Assembly: GCA_002633005.1 (NCBI GenBank)
Contig: NMRA01000085.1
Coordinates: 475,464 to 539,463 of the forward strand
From: Phoronis australis
Taxonomy: Eukaryota; Phoronida; Phoronidae
Direction: 5' to 3'
Length of the DNA: 64,000 bases
In this document: in pieces, positions 23,721-35,164 of the stretch
How the letters are laid out: each line of letters starts with the position of its first letter
Numbering within the stretch: position 1 is the stretch's first letter
Program-made: the position numbers and the translations under genes
The notes under the pieces: model-generated
The model's database searches: none
What the model saw: only the letters and a program-made list of their open reading frames with translations
Told to the model about the DNA's origin: nothing

Positions 23721-26700
23721 GTATGTAGGCTATGCACAGGTACTCCTTTTCACGTTGGGAGAGAGAAAAGAGAGCCCGGTGGTCCAGTGTGCGAACGTTT
23801 AAATCTTCCCATTAATAAATTAGCACGCGAAATGTAAAGCTACATATGAAGGAACCTTTTACCAAATTCACTATGTTCGGCATCCCCTGGTGCGACGAAA
23901 CTTGCTTGGGTAAATGAAGTAGGTAGTCTGTTAGAGGTTTTGAGATAAAGTCGCTTTCCCTAATTCCAGAAACCCGCATCCTCGTAACAACGTCTAGATA
24001 TAATCCCGAAATGTTGTTGGTACATGTACACAGTGATTTGTGAACTACTAAAATCAGTCACCAGAAAATCCTTTTCCGCCAATGTATTTCTATGACACAC
24101 CTTTGCGTTGAGTCTCACCAATGTTCATCATTCGGTTCTTCAGAATCGGAAACTGATTTTGTAAGAAGTATCTTGGCCACCAAGGTGCGCAAACGGTAGA
24201 CTAACCCATGCGCGAATTTTGCTCGTGTCATTTTGTGTCACGTTTCATAAATGTCCGCTACATGTACTAACTCTGCATTCTTGAGCAGGAACTCCCGGGA
24301 AATGCCCCTTTAAACTAACACACCCGTGCGTATTTTCGGCATTGATGCGAACTCCGGTATGTATCAGACTTAGTGGCAGTGTCCTCACGTGAGCGAAATA
24401 ACCACATGTACTCCATTCGTACGTTGTGGTTTACACTTAACTTCGAATTCTCCCAATCTTCAAACTTGCGTGTTGTATGACTTCAAAGTAGACACATTAC
24501 TCTAAATAGAAATTACGTGTAGTCACAACAGTCATTCAGCTTTCCTGTAGACTGGGCTATCAGGCCAACAGACATTCGGATTACGGTCCAACCAACGGGA
24601 CATTGACTCTGTACGTGGTGATATTTCAGCTTATGATCCATGCGAATTCCTTAACGACGAAAATTCAGGCCTTTCAACATACAACAAAGTATGCCAAAAT
24701 GAGACGGACGATGGGTGTGAGTTCATTTACATTTTATTTATGTACGATGAGTTCTCAAAAGTTCGAGAAGTTGTTTGTTACTTTTAACAATATTAACAGT
24801 GGCGGATCTAGGATATCGCAAGGGGGGGCCCAACATTTTGTCCGGGCATAAGCATTTGCGCAAACCACGATTGCAGATGCGAGTAGCACCGAATGGGGGG
24901 AGGTCGGGAGGGGGGTTTGCCCCACTCCCGCTCAGGAAATTTTTCTGTTTTTACCTCTAAAAATCAAGCATTTTCCTTGATTCCTGAAGTATTATCCAAG
25001 AAAAAAAGCAAAAAAAAGAAAAGGGGCAAAGAGGAAAAAAGCAAGATACCACAGACTCGAACCCACAACCTGGCGAACAGAGCGCGCTGCGCAGGCGTTA
25101 CCACTACACCACCTTTACCACTACACCACCACGCTTTAAGTAGTATTTGGATATTAAGACACCTACTTGTTTATGGTCCACAGCGTTTGCGCGCGAAACT
25201 TACTTCTTTTTGTAATGCTTATTACACGTTTTATAGTTTGTGCAATCGGTTCTTAACAAATTTGTTGTATTTAAAATGCCCAAAAGACCAAATCCGTTTT
25301 TCGTGTTGGCAATAATGACGCGATTGCTTTGGAAATCGTCTTAAGTTAAGGTTTGACAAAGAGAGAATTATGAGTTTCTGAGTGCTTCACTAAGGCTTCG
25401 ATTAAAATTCACTTTTTACCAGCAGCTTCTGTTTTTTCATCGTCACTCAGGTTCCATTTTCTTTAAAAAATGAAGTAAATTTTCTTCATTGCACAGTGGA
25501 GCAGACGACGGAAACGGAGTCATAGTGCGCAGCGCCACTGCCGGTCGCCTGGGATATCGCGGGAGAGCCTATACTTAGCCATAGAACCTGAGTGACGATG
25601 AAAAAACAGAAGCTGCTGGTAAGATGTGAATTTTAATCGAAGCCTTAGTGAATCACTCAGAAACTCATAATTCTCTCTTTGTCAAACCTTAATGTAAGAC
25701 GATTTCCTAAGCAATCCCGTCATTATTACCAACACGAAAAACGGATTTGGTCTTTTGGGCATTTGGAGACTATTTTAAATACAACAAAAATTTGTTAAGA
25801 ACCGATTGCACAAAATATAAAACGTGTAATAAGCATTACAAAAAGAAGTAGGTTTCGCGCGCAAACGCTGTGGACCATAAACAAGTAGGTCTCTTAGTAT
25901 AGAAGTAGTAGTTAAATCGTGGTGGTGTAGTGGTAAAGCACGCGCGCTCAATTCGCCAGGTTGTGATTTCGAGTCTCTGGTTCCTTGTACTTTTCCTGTT
26001 TGACACGTTCTCCCTTTTTGTTTTTTTTTTCCTTTTTTCTTGGATAATACTTCAGGAATCAAGGAAAATGCTCGATTTTTAGAGGAAAAAACAGAAAAAT
26101 TTCCTGACCTCCCCCCATTCAGTGCTATGCGCATCTACAATCGTGGTTTGCGCAAATGCTTACAGCCGGACAAAAATGTTGGGCCCCCCCTTACGATATC
26201 CTAGGTCCGCCACTGAAATAGAGTGCGGTTGTCCACGTTGTCCGAAGGTGGAACTACATGTAAAGTTGCATTCAGAGAAGACCACGTAATAGTCGCGCGA
26301 TGGGCCAAACACTACGGTGTACATCTGCTAGCGCTGTGCTTCGTATTTTGATGCCTAATAGCCCCGAAGAAGTTTAACGCTTTGCCCCCACTGCAGCATC
26401 TTGTTACTGGTAAGGTATCCCAATTTCCTCCCGTATATATGTGAAGTCATTAGTAAAGACACCGGCTTTATCACCTTCACCGCCGGGTTTCCTGGGAAGT
26501 CATACACATGACGACGAAGAAGAAGGAAATGTTAACTAGGGTGACAACAAGATAGAGAGAAGTCGACCTGGTGGAAAGTCTCACCTGAAGTCCGTGCATG
26601 TAAGGGACACAGGCGCAAACTCTCCAGAGGCAAGCTCGAAGACGAAAAGGGTTTAAAAGTCTACCGGAATCGGAGTGGCGGAAGTTGTTTTTTCTAGATG

Positions 26701-29700
26701 GCGGTCAAAATGTTCGCCAATTTACACCGGTGCGTCAATGTTGCGTGGTTTGGTACGTGTGACGTGAAATCTTCCAGCTTGTAGTCAAGCAGGCAGACTC
26801 CGGAGGCCGGCTGGTGGCCGTTATTAGTTACTATTAGCTAGGACCAATATCAAATGTATATTACTCCCAGCTATTAGTAGTCCATGTATTATCAGAACTA
26901 TCGGTATACTTATAGTACACTTATAGTATACTTAGTATTTTATGTTTATCTTTAACATTCCTGTTCTTATCTTTAACTTTAAGTTATTTTGTAATTACTG
27001 ATACTAACAACGGCAAGTATCATCATGGAAACGGAGTAACTAGGCCCTATTACTACCATGACAGCCATTGCTGCTGCTGTTGTCGTGGTCGTTATGCTTG
27101 TTGTTGTTATTGTCACTTTCCTTGTAGTTGATGTTGTTGTTATCCGCCCAGCTATCAGACAATTGATGTTTTTGTACTAACCTATGTACTATTCAAACGC
27201 CAGCCAACGAGAAATTCTGTGACCAGTACTTGGTGCTCGGGAATCACGATCCACCGCTTATCAAAGTGTTTCATCATGGAAACCCGAAATGGGTCACGAG
27301 AAGTACTTTTAATCGCAACCCAAGAAAAGAACAGCCAAGGGATTCAACTAAAAGTGACCAGAATTTACCAGAAGGTAATTTACCTCCTTCTCTATAAGAA
27401 GGCTTGAACTGAGCACAGCGCTATACCAGTTTTCCAAGCCAAAACAACGTCTAAGCAAGGCCAGCGAAGATCGTCTATTTTATGTTGTGAGATCTTTTCT
27501 TTGCCTGTCATCTACATTTTCATATTGGCAGGAAGAAATGTCTTCCAGACATTAGTCAGCCTAACTCTATTAGGTATATCTATGAATTAATTAGAAGTAA
27601 ACGACCCAGCTAAGCCTAGTGTAGGAAAATATAATGCGACCACGTGCTCTGGGAATATTTCTGTGCAATAAATGGTTAGGCGAGTTGACTATACACTGTA
27701 CAAGCGGAAAAAGTTACATCTGTAGACCGCTACGTCGTACAGCTTTCAGGGTTGCGTTCTGTACTTGGCGAGTTTCTACCGAAATCAAGTAAAATCATGC
27801 CACTAAACGGCGAGTGTTTTACGAGTGCACACGGGACCTTAATACTGATATAGAGTACCAAAATGGCCTCCAATGAAGTGACCAGCGGACAAGACTGTAA
27901 TGCTCGCTGGTTCCCTGTATGCCGCTAGGTGGTCAGTACCCAGCACGCAGGTATCACTTAATTTTCCTCGGAAATTTTTTTTACACCGGCGTTTCTGATT
28001 GGCTAGTCGAATTCTCAACAGGCAGCGCTTTATGCAAACAAACTGGCATGATGGACTGAAGTGTAAATGTGGTCTGCTGTACAGACAAATCGGTGCTTAA
28101 AATTTATGTTCAGGAAATGTGAAGCCTAGAAATTGTGGTTGAGCCTTTTTGGAGTGCATCTTCATACTGTCGATGACTTTTGTTTACGATGCTGTCCTGT
28201 AGTCACACAGTATATAGCACACGTACTGGTTAAAGTGGCCAGGTATGTGTTTATTGTACATGTACATGTATGTGCTTCGAGCACGCGGATATTAAACATT
28301 ACTGCAGAAACGAAATAGTTGCTGTGACGCCACTTGCATTACAAGGCTAAAAATCGTTCGCAGTCCGCTATTTTTTCACGGTGTTGTAAAGCTAACTAAT
28401 GGCTGCTGAGGTTACGATCGACTAGGGGTGTGGATTTGGGGTTGTTCTTGATATAAAATTGGAGTGTAAGGGCATTGAGACGACTTTGGCGTACATATAT
28501 ACAATTCAAAAAATCATAATATCCGGCCACCATATGGAAAGTTGGAAACGATTAGTTACTGATTGAATTCCTTTGAGCAGGAGACGCTAACTTCTTTGCG
28601 TATGTCGTTAACAATATCAGACCGAATGATTTCGCCAATTGCGAACGAGCCTTGCATTCAGTGCAGAATATTCAAGCCACAACCGGCAGATCGAGTTACC
28701 AGCATCCTTCAATACAAACTGTGCAAGTCGTTTGTGTGATTTTCCTCATCAACTTGTGATTTCTTTAACAACAAGATTATTTTCATTTCCTGCAGCTTGG
28801 TACATATTTTTGAAGCCCGGAAATGTACACGAGTCGCTGAACATGCCCACAGAAAATCCGATCACCGGCTGTGGGACACGTCATCCGGCCTGGATGAATG
28901 GTAGTACTTAAAAATAATTATTTATCGTAGACGTGAAAATAATCAGACAAAATGGCTTGAAATTCCCTTGCAAGCAGGTTGTGCTCAAACCCAATTCCAT
29001 TTCATGAGGCCAAAGCGCAAGTGTGATACACCTTCAGAGTAGCGAGAAAACTACTGTGACGACCTTTCATGACGGTTCATGACTGGTAATGATGGTTCAA
29101 TACCTGTCGTGCAGGGGAAACGGGATTTTGTCTGATTACTTTTGGTGTGTGCTGTATATTGATTCCTATAATGACAAGAAAACCGCATAAAATGTTGATT
29201 GTGTTTAAAAGAAATTACCTAGTACATTATTGGAATGCCTGGTTGAGCTGGATAGGCCTACATGATTTTTATCAAGTCCAATGCAGTCTCGATGACGCAC
29301 TTCAAATACTAGAACGTCACCTTACCGCTTTTCGGTTGATAAATTTCTGGGAAACCGAAAATGTTCCCAAAATGTACTTCAATAGTGGCCCGGAGAACTT
29401 GAGTATGAAGTCAACCCAACTCACTTTGTTGGTAACCATTTTCGATTCATATCGTATGATGCATTTAAATATCAATGTTTGCTTTTGTTCTCTTTACCTG
29501 CATATCAAGGTAGGCTGTGCATTTTCTTGGAATATAGACTGAAATGGTATTCAAATAAATCGCAGTGTCTATTGGTGTCTGCACCATAACATTCTAGAGA
29601 CAAGGCGTTGACATTTGCAACGGTTCTCTGGTCGTATAGAGGCGTTGCGAATGAACGTAAACATGACAAGAACTTTTGAGGTACCTCCATAAATACATGT

Positions 29701-32700
29701 AGAAAATAATTTGAGATACTGGAGCACTTATCCGTGTACATCATCTGTTTTGACTAAGTTTTTGTTGACGAATAGCAGCTAACGAACCATAGGCCTACTA
29801 ATCTTGAAAGACAGTACAACCATCTGTACCAGGGATTTTTGAAAGAGCCTCTACCAACACAAAGGCCCCATGAAAACTCGGCTTTCATTGAAACGGGGAC
29901 CGAAAAAGCCCCTTTTTTCAGATATTTCGTTTAGGAGGTTACTTAGGACTACATTTAGATGTTTACAGAGGCGTCTCAATCGCGGTGACTTTTCAGATTT
30001 CTTCGTACACTGTACACCCACTGCTGAACGAGGGCGCTGTTGTAAGCTATACAATTTGCCGAAAGAGGCCCACCACTATTCGGGAAATGAGTATTATTCG
30101 AAAATTCCCAGTACAATACCAATTAGTCTTGGCTTAGCCATGTTCTGTAAAAGAGTTGTCGCCCGTCACTCCATAGAGGTAAACTACGTGTGGCCATCTG
30201 ATTTCAGGTACCCTCCCTAGACCGACAGAATACAACGTCTCAAGAACTGTTTGCATTCACAACCAACAACCATGTAGCGCCACCTATAACATTTTTGTAC
30301 GAAACTGTGGTAGTGGAATAATGGCCTATTTTCTCACGCCGTTGACACAGCACGTGCTGTCTGCTTATTGCTTCGGTAAGAAAATGTAAAAACAGGTAAA
30401 GCGATTTAAGATCTTGCAAGAATAATAATCAAACACGCTAGCATACATGTACGCACACACACACATACCACACACACATACATACATGTACATGTACATG
30501 CATAGGCCTACATACGTGCATACATTCATACATACCATACATACATATAATATTGCTACCCGTTCACTCATATCTAATTTTGCGCTTTGGGCTGCTTGAA
30601 ATAATACACAAGTGAAGTGATCTCAGCAGATCATACCCACGCGCGTTGAATCTGTGGAGGGAAATACGGCCATGTAATAAAGTTTTCCGTATTCACCTCC
30701 CGCACTACTTAAACAGCGACCCGTTGACAGGGAAAGTTCAAAAGGTAGGTCAGTGTCGACTCGACGTCTTCACTGAGCCAGTTCGATCATAAAACTTTCC
30801 GAATATAGTTTAAAGTAATACAGTTGCAACCGTGTAACTAACACCCGGCATGCAACCAGGCCCTAAACGTAAAATAAGGAACAAACTGTTAATTATAAGG
30901 CACTTTCTCTCAGTTTTCAATTGCTGAATACTATATCGTCTGCAACTCAGGCGCCGATTCCTGGGAAATTAAAATATCAAAAATTGTTGTTTTTTAACTA
31001 TTTTTAGGAGATACTACAAGTTCACTGCTCAGTTGCCGTTGTTTTCATCTTTGCTACCTCTTTTCAAGAAATAAATCGTTACTTTTAAAACTGTTTCTTT
31101 TTCAAGAGAAAACTTGCTACCTAACGCGCAAGTACATACATGTAGGGTGTGATCCGCCATGTGAACAGTCCGGGTGAAGTACTTGAAAATTCTGCCGAAA
31201 AATGTAAGAAACTTAGGAATTCGAAGCGCATGGGATAAATACAAAACGTACCTCGATTGGTGTACATGTACGTGAAGTAAAATCCCACTCGACCTTATTC
31301 CGCATATCGACCTCGACCTCTGGTCTCGGTCGATACGAGGAATAATGTCTCGTGGGATATTACTTCGCGTACATGTACGCCACTCTCGGTACGTTTTGTG
31401 TATATATATACAACAGTTGGCGATGTTGTTTGGAAGTCCCATGATAATAGTCATTTTATATAAACATACCTCGTTGTAGCTTTATTAAACAGGGCCCAGT
31501 TGCATGAAAGTTATACGCCGTATAGCAACAATGACGACGCATTATCACGCGTCACGTTATTGTTGAACAATGCACCTGACGTCGTGCAACAATCAAACAT
31601 ATGCAGCGGATAACTTTTAAAGCTTTATGCAACTGAACCTAGATTAATTTGATATGTTCTATGTGAGCTTTTGATGGACATCAAAGAAATTCTACATAAT
31701 GTTGTCCGCGATACCGCAATATGCTTAATGTCTTCTCGACTTTTGTCGCGAGCTATTTCGATTATTCGACAGTCTCCGTATGTACATACTACCCATAGAG
31801 GTACAGGCCTGGGCAACGGCTTTCTCTGCGAAATGCGACACTTGTACATGTAGGTAATGTCAAACGTACGCGCTAAAATGCAAACTAAATTGTGTGCTAC
31901 TTTCAGTATTAGCTGAATCAAAACAAGTAGGTTGTTTAGCGAAACCGTAATATTTTGTGAGGCTGGTCGTGTTTTGGCGGGTTAGTCGAAGACGTGCGCA
32001 TTATTTCACGCACACGAGAGTGGAAATGATTCTAATCATATGAGCAATGCATTTTTTCTCGCACAGGTAACTACAGGCCGTGTCAAGGTAACACCTCATC
32101 AGAAACGGGCTTCAGTCCAGGTTGTCGAGGTAAGTATCGCGTAAAGTATGCATGAAGGTACTGTACACTGTATTAGGCTAAACACTGGTCCTTGAAGTCC
32201 AAAACCACGTTGGCTTTCAAAGGACACTGCACTTCCATATTTTTGATTTTGATTAATTTACCACAGGACCGCGAGGTTCCTGCTTAATTTGCATCGAAAA
32301 ACTGAGATCCGGATTTGACTATTACGGATGTTGAAGATTCAAAGATAACTGCCCTGTTGCATACGCATTGCAAAACGTGCGGTTGTCACGTGCCTGCATG
32401 ACTGACTTGGTACCTCCTTTTACATGTATAGCCACCTGTGGAAAACCTCGAGTAATAAATGGCCGTGTGGCAGTCGGAGAACGCGAACGTGTTCCCCCAT
32501 TTTTGGAAGGAAGTCGCGTTCTAATCGACTGCAAAAGCGGTTTCTCTGCACTGAACACGAAAATGACCTGCAGCAACTCTGGATGGACACCGAGCAGTGT
32601 GGAGTGCAAAGGTAAAAATCATGCTCTGAAGTGCCAAAATTGGGCAAATCAAAAAATTGCCTGTGGTACGTACATGTACATGTCCATGAAATTGGAACGC

Positions 32701-35164
32701 CCAATAAAGAAAAACATTAAGCTAGCGCTTTTTGTCACGAAATAAACAGATTAACATGCTCCGTTCCCAAAATCTCCTAGACATCTGCATTTTTGACAAG
32801 AAGTGAACTAGGCCCGAGCCATCAAATTTTATCCAAACCTTTAAAGAGGCTATTACGCGCGCGTTCCTTCACGAACCGAATTTTTTATTTAGATACCGCT
32901 GTCAGATTGGTCTTAACTTGTTCACCGCAAAGATGACAAGACAATTCTGGGTTTGCAAAGACCATTTTTCGCTGAGACTACGCACGCTCGGTTCATAAAG
33001 TTACACACCCGAGTAAAACCAATGGGTCAGGGCTGGCTTTAAATTAACACAAATTTGATTAGGGAGCAGTTTGAGACAGATTTCATAACGGTAAGCGTTA
33101 CATAGAAAAAATGTGTTTTTTTTGTGATGGGGGAAAGTTTATGGTCCACTTCAAAATACACCAACACAAATTCTTGAAACTGGAAATGTGACGTAGTGTG
33201 TCAGTTCCAAAAACTACTACCTGACCGAGTATTAAGCCGCGTTTTCTTGCTTCCCCGTGCTAATACATGTGCCCTTTGACCTGAGTAATGATGCCCGAAG
33301 CAGCTGATAGCATTGATACAGTGCTTATAAGGTTATCTCAAACCTTATTTAGTAGCATCTATTCTAACTCGTAAATGAAAAACTAAGCTTTGTCAAGTAG
33401 CAAATGTATATATTTTCTGAAAAAAGAAGAGGAAATATAAAATATGTTTTGTATTTACGTACTATTATTATTATTACTTAAGCACCTTTTCGACGGAGTC
33501 AATATTTCGTTTATGAAAGGTACATTCATAGCAAAAGAACCCTCGCTCGATTTTAACGAAAGCTTTTTTCAATGAAAACTTGACCAGCTACCTCAAAAGC
33601 GCTGTTAGGAATTTTTTATCAATCTTTTTGTTTGGTTTCTATTACAAATCAACTCCCAAAACGTAAAGTATTTTTTGTAAACAGTAGAAGTCATATTCGT
33701 CTGTGTGACTTTACGCAAAAACTGGACCTGTATATCGAAAATCCTGACAGCGTTGTTGAGATTTGTGAATAAATATTTAGTTTCGAAAGTTTCAGAGATA
33801 TCCACCAAGCCATTTTCGAGAACTCGTAGTCCTAATTTCAACTAAAGTTGCTTTGCCGAAGCCGAGAAAACTGGGACGAGTGAAAATATCTAAGTCTTTT
33901 GTTAATTATTCGGTTAAAGCTTGTTTTCAGTCAATATAATCTATACATGTCTTAACCATGTTAGCTATTTCAACATTCACTTGCAATGTCAACTGAATTT
34001 GCGGTGCGTAATTAACTTAATTACCATGAATGGTACCGTCACCAGGCACGAGGTGGGGTCAAATGTTGCTGTTGTTTGACCTTCTTAAAAGTAGGTCACA
34101 GTTCATTGTTATACACATAGCCTGTACACGTCACGTGCCGCGAGACTGAGACGAAACCAAGTATGAGGCGGATAACAATAATAGAGTCGATGGTTAAGGC
34201 ATGACGTTAGCGTGAGCTCGAATCAAAATCCGTCTTGTCGTTGTTTTTCCCGGCACCACTCTATCATAACTTCATCTCGTTGACTCAATATTATGGTGAC
34301 TTGGTGAATGAAAGAACTGATCAGGGTACTTACGAAGCTGCCTCTGTACCTAGAGGGAGATTCAATTTTAGTGACAGCCCACTAACCTTTGACCTCGGAT
34401 AAGTAGTAAACAAGTAATTGTGCGGTCCCAAGGTAGCTCTGCTAAATCTTTTTTTCTTGCTACACGATGTATGTTATGTGCTTGAATTTCACTGAGAATG
34501 AAAATAAAAATAAGATTAGATATTTTGCTAGATACAACTAAAATATTGTAGAAATGACCAATTTTTGTGAATAAGGATTGAGATGACTTTGATGTTTTTT
34601 TCTTTTATAGTGACTCGTAACCTCACTTAGCAGTGGTTTCCTTTGTGTAAAATTATTGATGTCATTTTATAGTGTAGAGCGAGTCACTATATAAAACCGT
34701 ATCCGTTATCTTGTGTGTTAGCCTCCGCGTGTTGAGAGAAATTGATGTTCCCCTTTTCAGAAAACCTCGCCTCTAGCACACCTTCCGATATTGTCTGGAT
34801 TATTCCGCTGGTAGTTTTGCTGCTTCTCCTGCTCAGTATCGCAGCCATCAGCTTCTGCAAGTACCGTTCTGAACGCGGCAATCCTTTTTCCGGGAGACAG
34901 GCTATACTAGAAAACCACGATGTGCTGCGACATAAATTGGTTGAAGCCGTCCACGTCGGCGCGTGCATTGAGCCAGCCTTGGAAGAGTACAAAAAGTTTT
35001 GCATGGACAATTTGCTGGTAGTCCGCATGGATGTGGAGTTGTGCAAGGAGGCGAATGAAGCGATAGAAGAGTTAAAGGAAAAAAATGTTAAACGAGACAG
35101 TGGCAACCATGACACGCTTTCGGTTGCCACCGTATACCCCGGTACAGGTGGTGGCATTGATTGA
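23663..35164 (+). CDS. Receptor B: signal peptide, D8C, one CCP/sushi, TM, short tail
   Basis: Eight exons (23663-23720, 24630-24716, 27204-27374, 28796-28900, 30208-30375, 32067-32129, 32432-32611, 34761-35164) join, always in phase 1, into 411 residues with no internal stop. In order they give a leader, a DPC segment, a Cys/basic linker, a D8C domain split over two exons, a CCxR-type mini-module, one sushi domain, a membrane helix and a short cytoplasmic tail. D8C is the eight-cysteine domain of uromodulin, GP2 and OIT3; it is extracellular and of unclear ligand. The tail carries a single helical hairpin with ALEEYKKFC and then stops, so it lacks the long repeat array of receptor A. It is a close paralogue of receptor C exon by exon. 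Confidence 0.88.
24630..24716 (+). CDS. Receptor B, DPC exon
   Basis: ATATTTCAG acceptor, GTGAGT donor, 87 bases, phase 1 to 1. It encodes AYDPCEFLNDENSG then a second cysteine (KVCQNETDDG), with an N-E-T sequon. D8C proteins often begin with a D-P-C motif. The matching exon in receptor C is 44285-44371. Confidence 0.82.
24797..26215. mobile_element. 1.4-kb foldback element with tRNA-like boxes in both arms
   Basis: The ends CAGTGGCGGATCTAGGATAT and the inverse ATATCCTAGGTCCGCCACTG bound two arms of about 640 bp that are inverted copies, around a loop near 25455-25585. Each arm contains a tRNA-like A box (TGGTGTAGTGGTAA) and B box (GGTTCGAGTC-like), at 25040-25125 on the minus strand and 25918-25982 on the plus strand. 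The open frames in it come from the repeat and are not genes. It lies in receptor B intron 2. Confidence 0.75.
27204..27374 (+). CDS. Receptor B, pre-D8C linker exon
   Basis: CGCCAG acceptor, GTAATT donor, 171 bases, phase 1 to 1. It starts NEKFCDQYLVLG, where the cysteine and L-x-x-G match the lead-in to D8C domains, then runs into a basic Asn/Arg-rich stretch (STFNRNPRKEQPRD). It aligns with 47684-47854 in receptor C at about two residues in three. Confidence 0.85.
28796..28900 (+). CDS. Receptor B, D8C first half
   Basis: CCTGCAG acceptor, GTAGTA donor, 105 bases, phase 1 to 1. WYIFLKPGNVHESLNMPTEN followed by TGCGTRHPAWMNG matches the W-Y-x-F ... C-G-T-x-x-P-x-W-x-x-G signature of D8C. 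Confidence 0.88.
28901..30207. other. Receptor B intron 4
   Basis: No exon seen. Around 29715-29745 it aligns with receptor C intron 4 near 48680-48715 and lacks the element inserted there. Confidence 0.5.
30208..30375 (+). CDS. Receptor B, D8C second half
   Basis: ATTTCAG acceptor, GTAAGA donor, 168 bases, phase 1 to 1. It has VSRTVCIH, QPCSATYNIFVRNCG and AYFLTPL ... AYCF, matching V-x-x-x-V-C-F/I, V-R-N-C, Y-x-L-x-P and Y-C of D8C. NVS is a sequon. Confidence 0.88.
30435..30545. repeat. CA/CATA simple repeat
   Basis: Runs of ACACAC, ATACAT and TACATGTACATG make a low-complexity microsatellite. Confidence 0.8.
30655..31405. repeat. Dispersed palindromic repeat, copy 2 (inverted)
   Basis: CCGTATTCACCTCCCGCAC and ATGTCTCGTGGGATATTAC are the inverse of blocks at 22200-22400. 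The part at 31250-31400 is a near-palindrome centred near 31322 (ACTCGACC...TCGGTCGA; GTACATGTACG ends). Confidence 0.55.
31490..31640. mobile_element. 150-bp MITE with CAGTTGCAT-type TIRs
   Basis: CAGGGCCCAGTTGCATGAAA at the left faces TTTATGCAACTGAACCT at the right, and ATAAC blocks lie just inside. Flanks carry ATTAA on both sides. It lies in receptor B intron 5. Confidence 0.6.
32067..32129 (+). CDS. Receptor B, two-Cys mini-exon
   Basis: TCGCACAG acceptor, GTAAGT donor, 63 bases, phase 1 to 1. NYRPCQGNTSSETGFSPGCR has two cysteines and an NTS sequon, and aligns with 52611-52673 in receptor C. Confidence 0.82.
32432..32611 (+). CDS. Receptor B, CCP/sushi module
   Basis: ATGTATAG acceptor, GTAAAA donor, 180 bases, phase 1 to 1. 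ATCGKPRVINGRV, VLIDCKSGF, KMTCSNSGW and SVECK place the four cysteines and Trp of a sushi domain. It is the direct counterpart of CCP1 in receptor C. Confidence 0.9.
33331..34587. mobile_element. 1.3-kb TIR element, copy 1
   Basis: It starts GGTTATCTCAAACCTTATT and ends with the inverse of a GTCATCTCAATCCTTATTC-like end. Its whole length matches 37154-38480 in inverted orientation (shared blocks include AAATTCAGTTGACATT, TAATTAAGTTAATTA and ACTTATCCGAGGTCAAAGGT read on the opposite strand). No transposase frame, so probably non-autonomous. Confidence 0.65.
34761..35164 (+). CDS. Receptor B, TM and short tail exon (terminal)
   Basis: CCTTTTCAG acceptor, phase 1 entry, stop TGA at 35162-35164. 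ENLASSTPSDIVWIIPLVVL begins a membrane helix rich in Leu, followed by a stop-transfer CKYRSERGNPFSGR. One helical hairpin follows, RHKLVEAVHVGACIEPALEE then YKKFC ... LCKEANEAIEELKEK, and a Thr/Gly-rich end. The same exon of receptor C continues past this point with more repeats. Confidence 0.9.

Noticed and set aside
24893-25315. 140-residue frame and its minus-strand twin at 25775-26134
   Set aside because: Both are the same frame in the two arms of the foldback element, low-complexity and without domain.
30435-30545. CRISPR-like or regulatory array
   Set aside because: Ordinary CA/CATA microsatellite in animal DNA.
31029-31454. 141-residue open frame on -
   Set aside because: Falls in an intron of receptor B over a palindromic repeat.
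34687-35157. 156-residue open frame on -
   Set aside because: Antisense of the receptor B TM exon; the same shadow recurs at 63301-63693 for receptor C.
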